64,000 nt of DNA, from NCBI RefSeq assembly GCF_001015195.1, contig NZ_LDES01000085.1, positions 21,310-85,309 of the forward strand, read 5' to 3'. The translations under genes were made by a program, and so were the position numbers. Shown one piece after another: positions 53,203 to 61,668 of this stretch. The notes beneath the pieces are model-generated. The model ran no database searches. It saw only the letters and a program-made list of their open reading frames with translations, and was not told the origin of the DNA. Source of the DNA: Sphingomonas sp. Y57 (GTDB lineage Bacteria; Pseudomonadota; Alphaproteobacteria; Sphingomonadales; Sphingomonadaceae). Each line of letters begins with the position of its first letter. Position 1 is the first letter of the stretch.

Positions 53203-54770
53203 GGCACGATCGCAAGCATGTCGGCATTGGCGGCGGCGTAGGTCAGCGCATAAGCCATTTCACCCTGCGACTGGGCGTGGAGGGTCAGCAAAGGCTGGCC
53301 AGCGATAACGTCGTCGCCCAGGCGAACATGAAGAAGCATGCCCGCGGCCGGCGAGTCGGGCGCGCCCGCCAGCTTCGCAAGGCGCGCTATCCGGCGATTG
53401 TCGATATGGGTGACGCGGCCGCTATGCGCCGCCAGGATCGGATGGGTGAGCCTGGCCGTGGGCGGGGTGCGCATGCCGCCCTGGGCCTGGCATATCCTTT
53501 GGAACCTGTCCCAGGCGCTGCCGTCGGCCAATGTGCGTTCGGCGCGCGCGCGTCCCTGGCCTTCTTCCGCGACCTTCCCGAGTTCGAGCACCACGCCGGC
53601 GAGCGTGCAGGCGCGGTCCCGAAGGTCCGGCGGAGCATCGGCATCGCCTGTCAGCACCGCCAGCACGTCGCGCGCCTCCAGGGCGGGCCCGATCGCCCGG
53701 CCGACGGGCTGGGTGCCATCGGTCTGGACACAGCGGATAACAAGGCCAAAACGGGCGGCGACGGCGCCAAGCGTGGCTTCCAGCCGTTCGGCCGCCGCGA
53801 CGCTGCGCACCTTGGCGGTCGGCCCGATCGGAATGTCGAGCACCACATGGGTCGCGCCCGCCGCTATCTTCTTCGACAGAACGGAGGCGATGAGCTGCCC
53901 CTCCGTATCGATGTCGAGCGCGCGTTCCACGCCGATGAAGATGTCATCGGCGGGACTGAGGCAGACCGCGCCGCCCCAGGCGAGGCAGCCGCCCTCGACC
54001 GCCACCACGCGCTGCATGGCGCCAAGGTCGAGATCGACCCGGGTGAGCGTCTCCATGGTATCGGCCGTTCCCGCCGGGGACGTGATCGCCCGCGACGACG
54101 TCTTGGGCATGGTCAGACCGCAGGCGGCAGCGATGGCGACGACGATCGGGCTCGTGCGGTTGCCCGGCAGACCGCCAACGCAATGCTTGTCGACGACGAT
54201 CTCGCTCGGCCAGCGCAAACGGTCGCCGGCCTCGACCATCGCCCTGGTGAGATGGTAGGTCTCGTCCTCGTCGAAGGGAAGCGTGGCGGTAGCCGTGAGG
54301 AAGGCGGCGAGGTGCACATCGGCATAGCGGCCCGCCACCACGTCACCGACGATGCTGGTCAGCGCGGCCCCGTTCAGCCTGTGTCCGTAGATGCGCTGGC
54401 GGACGCAGGCGATCGATTCGAGGGGCGGCGCATGACCGACCTGGACAACGGTTCCCTCCTCCACGCCAAGCGCGACCCAGGCCGCTTCGGACAGACCGAT
54501 CTCGTCGCCGGCCAGGAAGTCGCCCTCCACCTGATAGAGCGTGGCCGCGATCGGCTGGCTGCCGTTGCGGATATAGACCTGGGTGTGCGCGGCAAGGCCC
54601 TCGGCATGGCACACCGGGCTGTCGGTCCGCATGATCGCGACCAGCTCATGATGCGTGTGAAGGCGCAGCCGGCGCGCGCGCGCGAACGATGGTTCCGCCG
54701 GTTCGGAACTCCCTATATTCGGATGGAATTGCTGCGCATCGCCCGGAATATCGCTGGAAACCCCGATCAC
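53199..54770 (-). CDS. thymidine/AMP phosphorylase family protein
   Basis: This enzyme of about 523 residues has an N-terminal ~90-residue extension typical of AMP phosphorylases and the related bacterial group. It has a glycosyltransferase domain with K-H-C-V-G-G-L-P-G-N-R-T and the signature S-P-A-G-T-A-D-T-M-E-T-L, and a C-terminal pyrimidine-phosphorylase domain. It splits nucleosides or nucleoside monophosphates with phosphate. If it uses AMP it yields adenine and ribose-1,5-bisphosphate. It is coupled to prs downstream and overlaps the alcohol dehydrogenase upstream. Which substrate it uses cannot be decided here; no Rubisco or R15P isomerase gene lies in the window. Confidence 0.88.
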   Translation of the reverse strand: MIGVSSDIPGDAQQFHPNIGSSEPAEPSFARARRLRLHTHHELVAIMRTDSPVCHAEGLAAHTQVYIRNGSQPIAATLYQVEGDFLAGDEIGLSEAAWVALGVEEGTVVQVGHAPPLESIACVRQRIYGHRLNGAALTSIVGDVVAGRYADVHLAAFLTATATLPFDEDETYHLTRAMVEAGDRLRWPSEIVVDKHCVGGLPGNRTSPIVVAIAAACGLTMPKTSSRAITSPAGTADTMETLTRVDLDLGAMQRVVAVEGGCLAWGGAVCLSPADDIFIGVERALDIDTEGQLIASVLSKKIAAGATHVVLDIPIGPTAKVRSVAAAERLEATLGAVAARFGLVIRCVQTDGTQPVGRAIGPALEARDVLAVLTGDADAPPDLRDRACTLAGVVLELGKVAEEGQGRARAERTLADGSAWDRFQRICQAQGGMRTPPTARLTHPILAAHSGRVTHIDNRRIARLAKLAGAPDSPAAGMLLHVRLGDDVIAGQPLLTLHAQSQGEMAYALTYAAANADMLAIVP

Positions 54771-55804
54771 GTGTCGATCACCACCTTCAAGGCATGAGTA
54801 TCGGCTGCGCGCGCGAACGTCTCATACGCCTCCAACATGTCCGACAACGCGAAACGATGGGTGACGAGCTGTTCGGGCCGCAGGCGCTTGGCCTCGACCG
54901 TCTTCAGGAGCATCGGCGTGCTGACGGTGTCGACGAGCCGGGTGGTGATGGTGATGTTGCGCGACCAGAGTTCCTCCAGATGGAGGTCGACCTTGGCGCC
55001 GTGGACACCGACATTGGCAATTACCCCGCCGGGCGCGACCAGTTCTTCGCATAACGCGAATGTCGCAGGGATCCCGACTGCTTCGATAGCCGTATCGACC
55101 CCCTTGCCGTCGGTGAGCTCTCGAACCAGGCTCACGACCGGATCACGTCCGCTGTTGAACGTGTCCGTCGCGCCGAACTTGCGCGCGACGGCGAGGCGAT
55201 TGTCGTCGAGATCGATCATGATGATCCGGGCCGGTGCATAAAATTGCGCAGTCAGCAGGGTCGCCAGGCCGATCGGTCCAGCGCCGACGATCGCGACGCT
55301 GCTGCCCGGTGCAACCTTCCCGTTCAGGACGCCGCACTCATAGCCCGTCGGAAGAATGTCGCTCAGCATGACGAGGGCATCCTCATCGGCCCCCGGCGGG
55401 ATCGCGTGAAGGCTGTTGTCGGCATGGGGGATGCGCACGAATTCGGCTTGCGTGCCATCGATCCTGTTGCCCAATATCCAGCCGCCCTCGACGCAATGCG
55501 AATACATGCCGCGCCGGCAATATTCACACCGGGCACAAGAGGTGATGCAGGAGATCAGGACATGATCTCCGGGCTTGAAGGCTCCAACCGCGGTTCCGAC
55601 CTCCTCCACGATCCCGACACCCTCATGTCCGAGGATCCTGCCCGGCTCGCACGTCGGCACATCCCCCTTCAGGATGTGCAGGTCGGTGCCGCAAATGGTG
55701 GTCTTCGTGATCCGCACGATCGCATCGCCGGGTGCCTGCAAGGCCGGCCTCGGGCGATCCTCGAGACTCTTCTCGCCGGGGCCATGATAAACGAGAGCTT
55801 TCAT
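54767..55804 (-). CDS. zinc-dependent alcohol dehydrogenase
   Basis: This 345-residue medium-chain dehydrogenase has catalytic zinc ligands in I-C-G-T-D-L-H and G-H-E, a structural zinc loop C-A-R-C-E-Y-C-x6-C (near 90-105), and an NAD motif G-A-G-P-I-G. It interconverts alcohols and aldehydes during fermentation or detoxification. It overlaps the phosphorylase gene by four bases. AGGAG precedes the ATG. It is distinct from the interrupted dehydrogenase at 56790/59236, which it may now replace. Confidence 0.92.
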   Translation of the reverse strand: MKALVYHGPGEKSLEDRPRPALQAPGDAIVRITKTTICGTDLHILKGDVPTCEPGRILGHEGVGIVEEVGTAVGAFKPGDHVLISCITSCARCEYCRRGMYSHCVEGGWILGNRIDGTQAEFVRIPHADNSLHAIPPGADEDALVMLSDILPTGYECGVLNGKVAPGSSVAIVGAGPIGLATLLTAQFYAPARIIMIDLDDNRLAVARKFGATDTFNSGRDPVVSLVRELTDGKGVDTAIEAVGIPATFALCEELVAPGGVIANVGVHGAKVDLHLEELWSRNITITTRLVDTVSTPMLLKTVEAKRLRPEQLVTHRFALSDMLEAYETFARAADTHALKVVIDT

Positions 55805-55840
55805 GATCTCCTCCGTTCAACCGTTAGACGGGTTCGCCAG

Positions 55841-56674
55841 TCAGTGTACGAAAACGATCGGCAGGCGCTGATGATCGATCAGTTCCCGCGTCACGCCGCC
55901 AAGCACGAACTCGAGTGCGCGCGAACGCCCATAGCCACCGATCACGAGCACATCGGCTTTCTGCTCCACTGCGTAATTCTGAAGGACAGCCGACGTATCC
56001 TTACCGGATGAGCTGATCGGACAAACGCCGCCGCTATGGCCATGTCGCGCGAAAAGGCGGGCGATCTGGACACCGCCCCGGTGCTCCCCGGATTCGACAC
56101 CCGGATCATCGACAATCGCAACGTCGATACGGGCATCGGGTTCGGCCAGATTGAGAAGCGCCCTCGCGGCGCGGAACGATTCAAGTGATGCGTTCCAGCC
56201 CAATACGGCGTGATCGATGGGACCAGGATTCCAGGAGGCCGGCAAAATGACCGTCGGCACGCCCGTAAACAGAAGCGCCTCGGAGATACGGCGCCTCAAG
56301 CCATCCCTTTGCCAGCGCCCGACACCCGGAATCAGCGCGATATCCGCGTACTGGCCTTCAGCCTTCACGAGACCGGGTATCAGCCCGCTGGCCTCGAACA
56401 CCGAGTGAACCTCTACTTCGATCGCGGTATTCCTGGTTCGTTCGCGAACGGCCGCCAGATGTTCGTCGCGCTGGTCCTCGGATACCGTGATGGCCTGCGC
56501 GAAAGCCATGGCATCGGCCGCCGCGGCGAATGCGAGATTTTCGGTCACGACGACGATCGTAAGCGCCGCTTCATGCATACCGGCATAGGCAAGCGCCTGA
56601 TCAACGGCGGTCAGGGAATGCTCTGCACCGTCCACGACGACGAGCACATGTTTGATCTGTGAAATGCTGCTCAT
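55841..56674 (-). CDS. tandem-domain universal stress protein
   Basis: This 277-residue protein has two UspA domains. The C-terminus has G-G-Y-G-R-S-R-A-L-E-F-V-L-G-G-V-T-R, like the paralogue at 51413. ATG 56674 is chosen because the longer in-frame start at 56869 gives sequence unlike the family and because V-L-V-V-V-D-G follows soon. It lies 36 bases upstream of the alcohol dehydrogenase and is the likely first gene of the operon that runs to the USP at 51413. Confidence 0.88.
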   Translation of the reverse strand: MSSISQIKHVLVVVDGAEHSLTAVDQALAYAGMHEAALTIVVVTENLAFAAAADAMAFAQAITVSEDQRDEHLAAVRERTRNTAIEVEVHSVFEASGLIPGLVKAEGQYADIALIPGVGRWQRDGLRRRISEALLFTGVPTVILPASWNPGPIDHAVLGWNASLESFRAARALLNLAEPDARIDVAIVDDPGVESGEHRGGVQIARLFARHGHSGGVCPISSSGKDTSAVLQNYAVEQKADVLVIGGYGRSRALEFVLGGVTRELIDHQRLPIVFVH

Positions 56675-56789
56675 GATCGCATCATGGCCCCGGCCATTGA
56701 TGACCGCACTCCGTAACTTTACAGAGGCACCGCGTGACGCGCACTCGCCCCTGGGGCCGTGAAGAGGGCGCTTCGCGGCGAGTGCATAC

Positions 56790-56965
56790 TCAAGCCTTCG
56801 CGTAGTTCGATGGCACCAGGACGGCCGCTCCAACAACGGCGCCACTGCGCAACCGCTCAAGCGCGACATTGGCTTGAGCCAGCGGAAAGACCGTCGTCAC
56901 GGATTTGACGTTGGCTTTCTGCGCGATCTCGAAAAAGCTTGTGCCGTCTTCGCGGGTCAGATTAG
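56790..56965 (-). pseudogene. 3' fragment of an alcohol dehydrogenase split by two IS elements
   Basis: The minus strand encodes about 58 residues beginning N-L-T-R-E-D-G-T-S-F-F and ending in the typical medium-chain dehydrogenase tail (P-L-x2-A-N-x-A-L-E-R-L-R-S-G). The stop codon is at 56790-56792. It continues exactly in frame from the 5' fragment at 59236: with both elements removed the junction reads I-A-S-V-A-N-L-T-R. It has no start of its own. Confidence 0.9.
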
Positions 56966-58396
56966 CACTACTTTGGCAGATTTTGCCGAGGAGTTTCCAA
57001 AGGACTACGTCCGCAGTGCGGACATGGCCGATCGGGCGGCTTGGAGAGGCGGTCAATGATGGCTTGCCGGATCGCCGGCAAGCTCGGCTTCGGTGGCGGC
57101 CCGGCGATTCTTTTTCCCCCCTTTGGCTTGCTTGAGGCGTAGTGACTGGAGGAAGGCGAAGGCGATCATGGACATCAGCGCGTGCCGGTGCAGGCCCTTC
57201 CATGATCGGCCCTCGAAGTGATCGAGCCCGAGTTCTTCCTTGAGTTGCTGATGCGCCTGTTCGCAGATCCAGCGGGCCTTGATGGCGCCGGCAAGCTGCT
57301 TGATCGGAGTATCGACTGGGAGGTTGGTGAGGTAGTATTTGCGCTCGCCGGTTGAGCGATGCTCGCCAATGAGCCACACTTCCTCGCCCGGCAGGTGCTG
57401 GGCGCCCATGTCATGAATGCGCTGCGGCGGACCGTCAGCAACCTTGACGCGGACCGCGGCGAAACGGGCCGAGAGTTGACCTTTGGTTCCACGCCGCCAG
57501 CTGACCTTGCGCCATGGCACAGTCTCCAACATCGCCTGCGCCGATACGGACGTGATGTTGGGTATCGCGTTCTTGCGAGGGCGGCCCCGGCCAGCGACCG
57601 GAAAGACCATCGCGACGTCGGCGGGGTAGACCTTCTGCTTGAAGGGTATGCCAACTGCCCAGGTGAGGCCACGCTTGCTCAGGCCCTGCCGGAACGGCGC
57701 GGAAAGGCCGTATCCTGCGTCGGCAAGCACGCAGCCGAAGCGGACGCCGGCTGCGTGAACCCTGTCGATCTCGGCCAGCGCAATCTCCGGCTTGGTCCGG
57801 TAGTGCCGGAAGTCCTCGGGAACTCCGGCACGTTCCAGGCGAGCCATATCGCTCGTCCAACTTTCCGGCAGGAACAGGCGCAAGCCCACCATGACTGGCA
57901 CCTCGCCCGAAGCCAGAGTCAGCGACACCAGCGTCTGGCAGTTGGCGTTTTTGCCGAGGGCCGAAGCATATTGCGGCGCCACGCCAACCGAATGCCGTCC
58001 CTTCTTAGGCAAGGCCGTGTCGTCGATGATCAGCCAGGCGTCATTGGCACCCACCTGCCGGTCGGCTTCGGCAAGCAGCGCCATCTCCAGTGGTGCTTCA
58101 TCCCAGACGCCGCTGCCGATGAAGTGGTGCAGCTTGTCGTAGCTGACATCGCCATCCCGCGCCGCCATCGGCTGCACGCTCTTGCGGTCACCAGGTCCAA
58201 TCAGACCTGCTATGTAGGCAGGGCACATCCGACCGCGCGTCTTGTTCCGCAAAGCCACGACAAACGGCGCAAGCCATGCGTCCAGTTCGCTCCGCCAATC
58301 CCCGTTCATCGCCAGCCCCCATAAAAGCTGGCTCCCCATGAATCAGGGATTCTGCCCTTTGGGAATCCCGAAAATCACATTTCTGCCAAAGTAGTG
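56966..58396. mobile_element. IS701-family insertion sequence
   Basis: Inverted repeats CACTACTTTGGCAGA (56966-56980) and TCTGCCAAAGTAGTG (58382-58396) are perfect over 15 bp. The 4-bp duplication TTAG (56962-56965 and 58397-58400) fits the YTAR target rule of IS701. The last G of the right copy is also the first base of the adjacent IS5-family element, so this element inserted later, at that element's border. Confidence 0.92.
57053..58309 (-). CDS. IS701-family transposase
   Basis: This protein of about 418 residues has the DDE_5 transposase layout: I-I-D-D-T-A-L-P-K-K (first Asp), L-A-D-A-G-Y-G (second Asp) and a late Glu in E-E-L-G-L-D-H-F-E-G-R-S-W-K-G-L-H. The last motif (F-E-G-R-x-W-x-G-x2-H) is typical of the family. 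The start is ATG 58309 with GGGGG upstream; ATG 58339 is also in frame. The gene is intact, so the element may be mobile. Confidence 0.92.
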   Translation of the reverse strand: MNGDWRSELDAWLAPFVVALRNKTRGRMCPAYIAGLIGPGDRKSVQPMAARDGDVSYDKLHHFIGSGVWDEAPLEMALLAEADRQVGANDAWLIIDDTALPKKGRHSVGVAPQYASALGKNANCQTLVSLTLASGEVPVMVGLRLFLPESWTSDMARLERAGVPEDFRHYRTKPEIALAEIDRVHAAGVRFGCVLADAGYGLSAPFRQGLSKRGLTWAVGIPFKQKVYPADVAMVFPVAGRGRPRKNAIPNITSVSAQAMLETVPWRKVSWRRGTKGQLSARFAAVRVKVADGPPQRIHDMGAQHLPGEEVWLIGEHRSTGERKYYLTNLPVDTPIKQLAGAIKARWICEQAHQQLKEELGLDHFEGRSWKGLHRHALMSMIAFAFLQSLRLKQAKGGKKNRRAATEAELAGDPASHH

Positions 58397-58399
58397 TTA

Positions 58400-59235
58400 G
58401 GCTCAGGACCCATTGATTGGCTGAGTGGTCTGTGATTCAGGCTCCGCAAGGAGACTGAGCGTGAGTGACCTGTACTGGCTGACCGACGAGCAGATGGCGC
58501 GACTTTCGCCGTATTTTCCCAAGAGCCACGGCAAACCTCGTGTGGATGACAGGCGGGTCCTGAGCGGGATCATCTTCGTCAATCGGAACGGCCTGCGTTG
58601 GCGGGATGCTCCCAGGGAATACGGGCCGCACAAGACGCTCTACAACCGTTGGAAGCGCTGGGGCGAGATGGGTGTCTTCGGGCGCATGATGGAAGGCCTC
58701 GCTGCCGAACGCGCAGAGCCAACGACCGTCATGATCGATGCGACCTATCTGAAGGCACACCGCACGGCTTCGAGCCTGCGGGTAAAAAAGGGGATCGCGG
58801 CCGCCTGATCGGACGCACGAAGGGCGGCATGAATACCAAGCTTCACGCCATCACCGATGCCCATGGCCGCCCCTTGAGCTTCTTCATCACCGCTGGACAG
58901 ATCAGCGATTATACCGGCGCGGCAGCCTTGCTCGACGATCTGCCCAAGGCGCAATGGATGCTTGCCGACCGGGGCTATGACGCCGAATGGTTCCGGGACG
59001 CACTCGAGCAAAAAGGCATCAAACCCTGCATTCCCGGCCGGAAATCTCGATCCTTGCCCGTCAAATACGACAAGCGCCGATACAAACGCCGTAACCGCAT
59101 CGAGATCATGTTTGGTCGCCTCAAGGACTGGCGACGCGTGGCAACGCGATACGACCGCTGCCCGACCGTCTTCTTCTCCGCTCTCGCGCTCGCGGCAACA
59201 GTGCTCTTCTGGCTCTGATCAACGAGTCCTGAGCC
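58400..59235. mobile_element. IS5-family (IS427-like) insertion sequence
   Basis: Ends GGCTCAGGAC (58400-58409) and GTCCTGAGCC (59226-59235) are inverted, extending to 18 bp with 2 mismatches. The flanks are TA on both sides (58398-58399 and 59236-59237), a 2-bp target duplication. At 836 bp with two overlapping frames it fits the IS427 group. It disrupts the alcohol dehydrogenase gene on the opposite strand. Confidence 0.92.
58461..59218 (+). CDS. IS5-family transposase made by frameshifting
   Basis: The first frame starts at GTG 58461 (AAGGAGA at 58448-58454) and stops at 58806-58808. The second frame continues to 59218 with no start of its own. Together they give the DDE residues: M-I-D-A-T-Y (first Asp), A-D-R-G-Y-D (second Asp) and R-N-R-I-E-I-M-F-G-R-L-K-D (Glu). 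The crossing point is an A6G4 run (58785-58794), the usual place of programmed -1 frameshifting in IS427-group elements. All catalytic residues are present. Confidence 0.9.
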
Positions 59236-60070
59236 TAGCCACCGATGCAATGGTTCGCTCACCCCAGAGGTCAGCATAGGGGAACGACGGAATGTCGCTC
59301 ATGTGGATCCCTGCGCAGATCACCCTGCCTCCCTTGTGGATTGCACGCAGCGCGCGCGGAACAAGATCACCGACGGGGGCAAAGAGGATCGCCGCATCGA
59401 GTTCCACGGGCGGGTCATCCTCCGATGATCCGGCCCAGGCGCAGCCGAGTGATCGCGCAAAAGCCTGTCCCTCGTCGTCTCCCGCCCTGGTAAAGGCATA
59501 AACCGCCCGGCCCTGCCACAGCGCAATCTGGGCGATGATATGCGCGGCGGCGCCAAATCCGTAGAGACCGATCCGCGTTCCCTCCCCCGCAGCGCGCAGG
59601 GACCGCCAGCCGATCAGCCCGGCGCACAGCAAGGGCGCGGCTTCTTCATTGGAAAAGGCGTCGGGTATCCTGAAGCAGAAGCGAGCGTCCGCAACCGTAT
59701 GGGTCGCATAACCGCCATCCCGGGTGCATCCCGTGAATGCGGGACTATCGCACAGATTTTCATGACCTGTTCGGCAATAGTCGCAATGGCCGCAGCTATG
59801 TCCGAGCCAGGGAACGCCGACGCGATCACCGATCGCGACATCGGCGACCCCTTCCCCCGCCGCAACAACGATGCCGACAATTTCGTGCCCGGGAACGATG
59901 GGGAGGCGGGATTCGATCTCCCCATCGACGATATGCAGATCGGTTCGGCAGACGCCGCAAGCAGCGACCTCGATGAGAAGCTCGCCTCGACCAGGCGTTG
60001 GAACCTGTCGCGCGACGAGCCGCAGCGGCGTGCCGACCGCTTCGAGCTGCATCGCGAACATCTCGGTCAT
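59236..60070 (-). pseudogene. 5' fragment of the interrupted alcohol dehydrogenase
   Basis: The minus strand codes for about 278 residues from ATG 60070. It has catalytic zinc ligands (C-G-V-C-R-T-D-L-H, G-H-E), structural zinc C-x2-C-x2-C-x7-C (CGHCDYCRTGHENLC) and a Rossmann G-F-G-A-A-A, then enters the IS5 element after I-A-S-V-A. It runs on into the IS as R-L-R-T-R and stops. It resembles the AdhP-type/NADP alcohol dehydrogenases (lacking a normal G-x-G-x2-G). The remaining ~58 residues lie at 56790-56965. Almost certainly inactive. Confidence 0.92.
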
Positions 60071-60101
60071 AGTGATTTCTTCGCCTGTTCGCGCCGCGGG
60101 G

Positions 60102-60512
60102 TCACGCTGCCGACGCGGCACGCGCCGCCATGCCCTGCGCCATGTTCGACAAGGCTTCGGCCATCTTGACGCCCAGGGCAGGATCTACCGTCGAATCAGC
60201 GATGGCGCGGCGCATCGCGTCACACCACTGATCCGCTGTCTCACCAGTGATCGGCAGGCGCGCATGGGCCGACATCATGCAAACGCCAGGGTGATCATCA
60301 AACCAATCTCGCGGTCCGCCCAGCCATGCGTTGAGAAAACCGGCAAGCGAAACGCGCATCGGCCCCAACTCCGGGGCGTGTAGCGCACGCAACTCCCGAT
60401 AGGCGTCCTCCTGATCCATCAGATCATAGAAGCGGTCTACGATATTCCGGACGACGACGGCCCCTCCAACCAGATCATAGGGCGCCTGCTGTTTCTGTTC
60501 CGCTGCTGTCAC
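60102..60512 (-). CDS. group II truncated haemoglobin
   Basis: This 136-residue protein has the 2-on-2 globin pattern: Tyr at B10 (D-R-F-Y29-D-L-M), proximal His H83 (S-A-H-A-R-L-P-I) and Trp at G8 (D-Q-W97). Group II globins bind O2, NO and sulfide tightly and may detoxify NO or sense gases. The N-terminus is slightly long (about 12 residues). ATG 60512 has AGGAGA in front. Adjacent alcohol dehydrogenase and FixLJ genes fit a low-oxygen role. Confidence 0.9.
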   Translation of the reverse strand: MTAAEQKQQAPYDLVGGAVVVRNIVDRFYDLMDQEDAYRELRALHAPELGPMRVSLAGFLNAWLGGPRDWFDDHPGVCMMSAHARLPITGETADQWCDAMRRAIADSTVDPALGVKMAEALSNMAQGMAARAASAA

Positions 60513-60559
60513 ACGTTTCTCCTGTTATGCTGCGCACTCCCTTTTGGTCGAGCGTCGTT

Positions 60560-60967
60560 TCAAATGCGCTTTCCCACGCCCGTCAGCCTGGCAAGCGCGC
60601 CAGTCAGCGCATGTTCCCGCAGGGGCTTTTCCAGAACATGGGCGAACCCCTGCGCCAAGGCACGCTCGGTCAGTTCGGCCGATGGGAACGCGGTGATGAG
60701 TATGGCTGGACCCGGCCAGCCACGTTCGCGCAGGCGGCAAAGCACCTCGATGCCATCGCTCTGCTCCAATCGAAAATCAGCAACGAAGCAGCAGGCATCC
60801 CCCGATAACGGATCGTCCAGAAGCGCCGCACCAGCCGCATAGGCCCGGACGTCAAAACCCTGCGCACGAAAGAGAAGCTGCAGTGAACGGCGAACACCGG
60901 CGTCATCCTCGACCAGAAGAAGACGCGGGCGTTCCCGCAACGGGGCCGCAATATTCTCGCCTGACAT
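60560..60967 (-). CDS. single-domain response regulator
   Basis: This 135-residue receiver has acidic pocket E20-D21-D22, phospho-acceptor D64 (V-A-D-F-R-L) and Lys in E-K-P-L near 112. There is no output domain. Such stand-alone receivers beside FixL/FixJ may act as phosphate sinks or FixT-like modulators of the kinase. A TACGTA palindrome lies about 70 bases upstream (61035-61040), a candidate FixJ target. The start is ATG 60967, without a strong ribosome site. Confidence 0.88.
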   Translation of the reverse strand: MSGENIAAPLRERPRLLLVEDDAGVRRSLQLLFRAQGFDVRAYAAGAALLDDPLSGDACCFVADFRLEQSDGIEVLCRLRERGWPGPAILITAFPSAELTERALAQGFAHVLEKPLREHALTGALARLTGVGKRI

Positions 60968-61053
60968 CTCACACCATCGGCCCAGCGGCATTGCTGGTCC
61001 CTCGGACGATGTCAGGAAACGATCCCCGGGTCGCTACGTAAGTGTCCCGATCC

Positions 61054-61668
61054 TCAGCCCGTGATCCCCGCGGAAAACGCGATACGGAGCGCCTCCGACA
61101 GGCTGCGAACGCCCAGCTTGGTCATGAGGTTGGCGCGATGCACCTCTACGGTGCGCGGCGAAATCCCAAGATCATAAGCGATCGTCTTGTTTGGCAGTCC
61201 TCGCGCAAGCCCCTTGAGCACATCCTGTTCGCGCCCGGACAGAGCGGCGACGCGGATCGTTGCGTCGGCGGCGCGGGTTGCCCTGCCTTCAACGTCGGCA
61301 AGCCGTTCGAAGGCACTTTCAATAGCCGCGAGCAACACCGCCTTCTCGAACGGTTTCTCGATGAAGTCGACTGCGCCGGCCTTCATCGCGCTTACAGCGA
61401 TCGACACATCGCCATGCCCAGTCAGGATGATGACGGGCATCGCGATACCGCGTTCGTTCAATTCCTTTTGGACTTCGAGCCCATCCATCTGAGGCATACG
61501 CACATCGAGGAGAATGCAGCCCTCGGCCGCGTTCCTCACGTCTTTCAGAAATTCAACACCGGAGGACCAGGTTTCGACCGAGAAACCTGATTTCTTGAGC
61601 ATGAAACCGGCAGATCGACGGATTGCATCTTCATCGTCGACGATGTGGACGATCCGCTTATCCTCCAT
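61054..61668 (-). CDS. fixJ: FixJ-family response regulator
   Basis: This 204-residue regulator has a receiver (D11/D12, D55 in L-L-D-V-R-M-P, Lys in E-K-P-F near 104) and a LuxR/GerE helix-turn-helix (L-S-G-R-E-Q-D-V-L, then [10 protein letters not shown]). In rhizobia FixJ is phosphorylated by FixL under low oxygen and activates fixK/nifA-type promoters. ATG 61668 lies inside the last codons of fixL (overlap 11 bases), so the pair is coupled. No FixK gene is seen in the window, so FixJ may act on its targets directly. Confidence 0.94.
   Translation of the reverse strand: MEDKRIVHIVDDEDAIRRSAGFMLKKSGFSVETWSSGVEFLKDVRNAAEGCILLDVRMPQMDGLEVQKELNERGIAMPVIILTGHGDVSIAVSAMKAGAVDFIEKPFEKAVLLAAIESAFERLADVEGRATRAADATIRVAALSGREQDVLKGLARGLPNKTIAYDLGISPRTVEVHRANLMTKLGVRSLSEALRIAFSAGITG

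Noticed and set aside
56790..57377. 195-codon minus-strand frame as an intact gene
   Set aside because: Its upstream two thirds lie inside the IS701 element in a non-coding frame; only the last 58 residues belong to the broken dehydrogenase.
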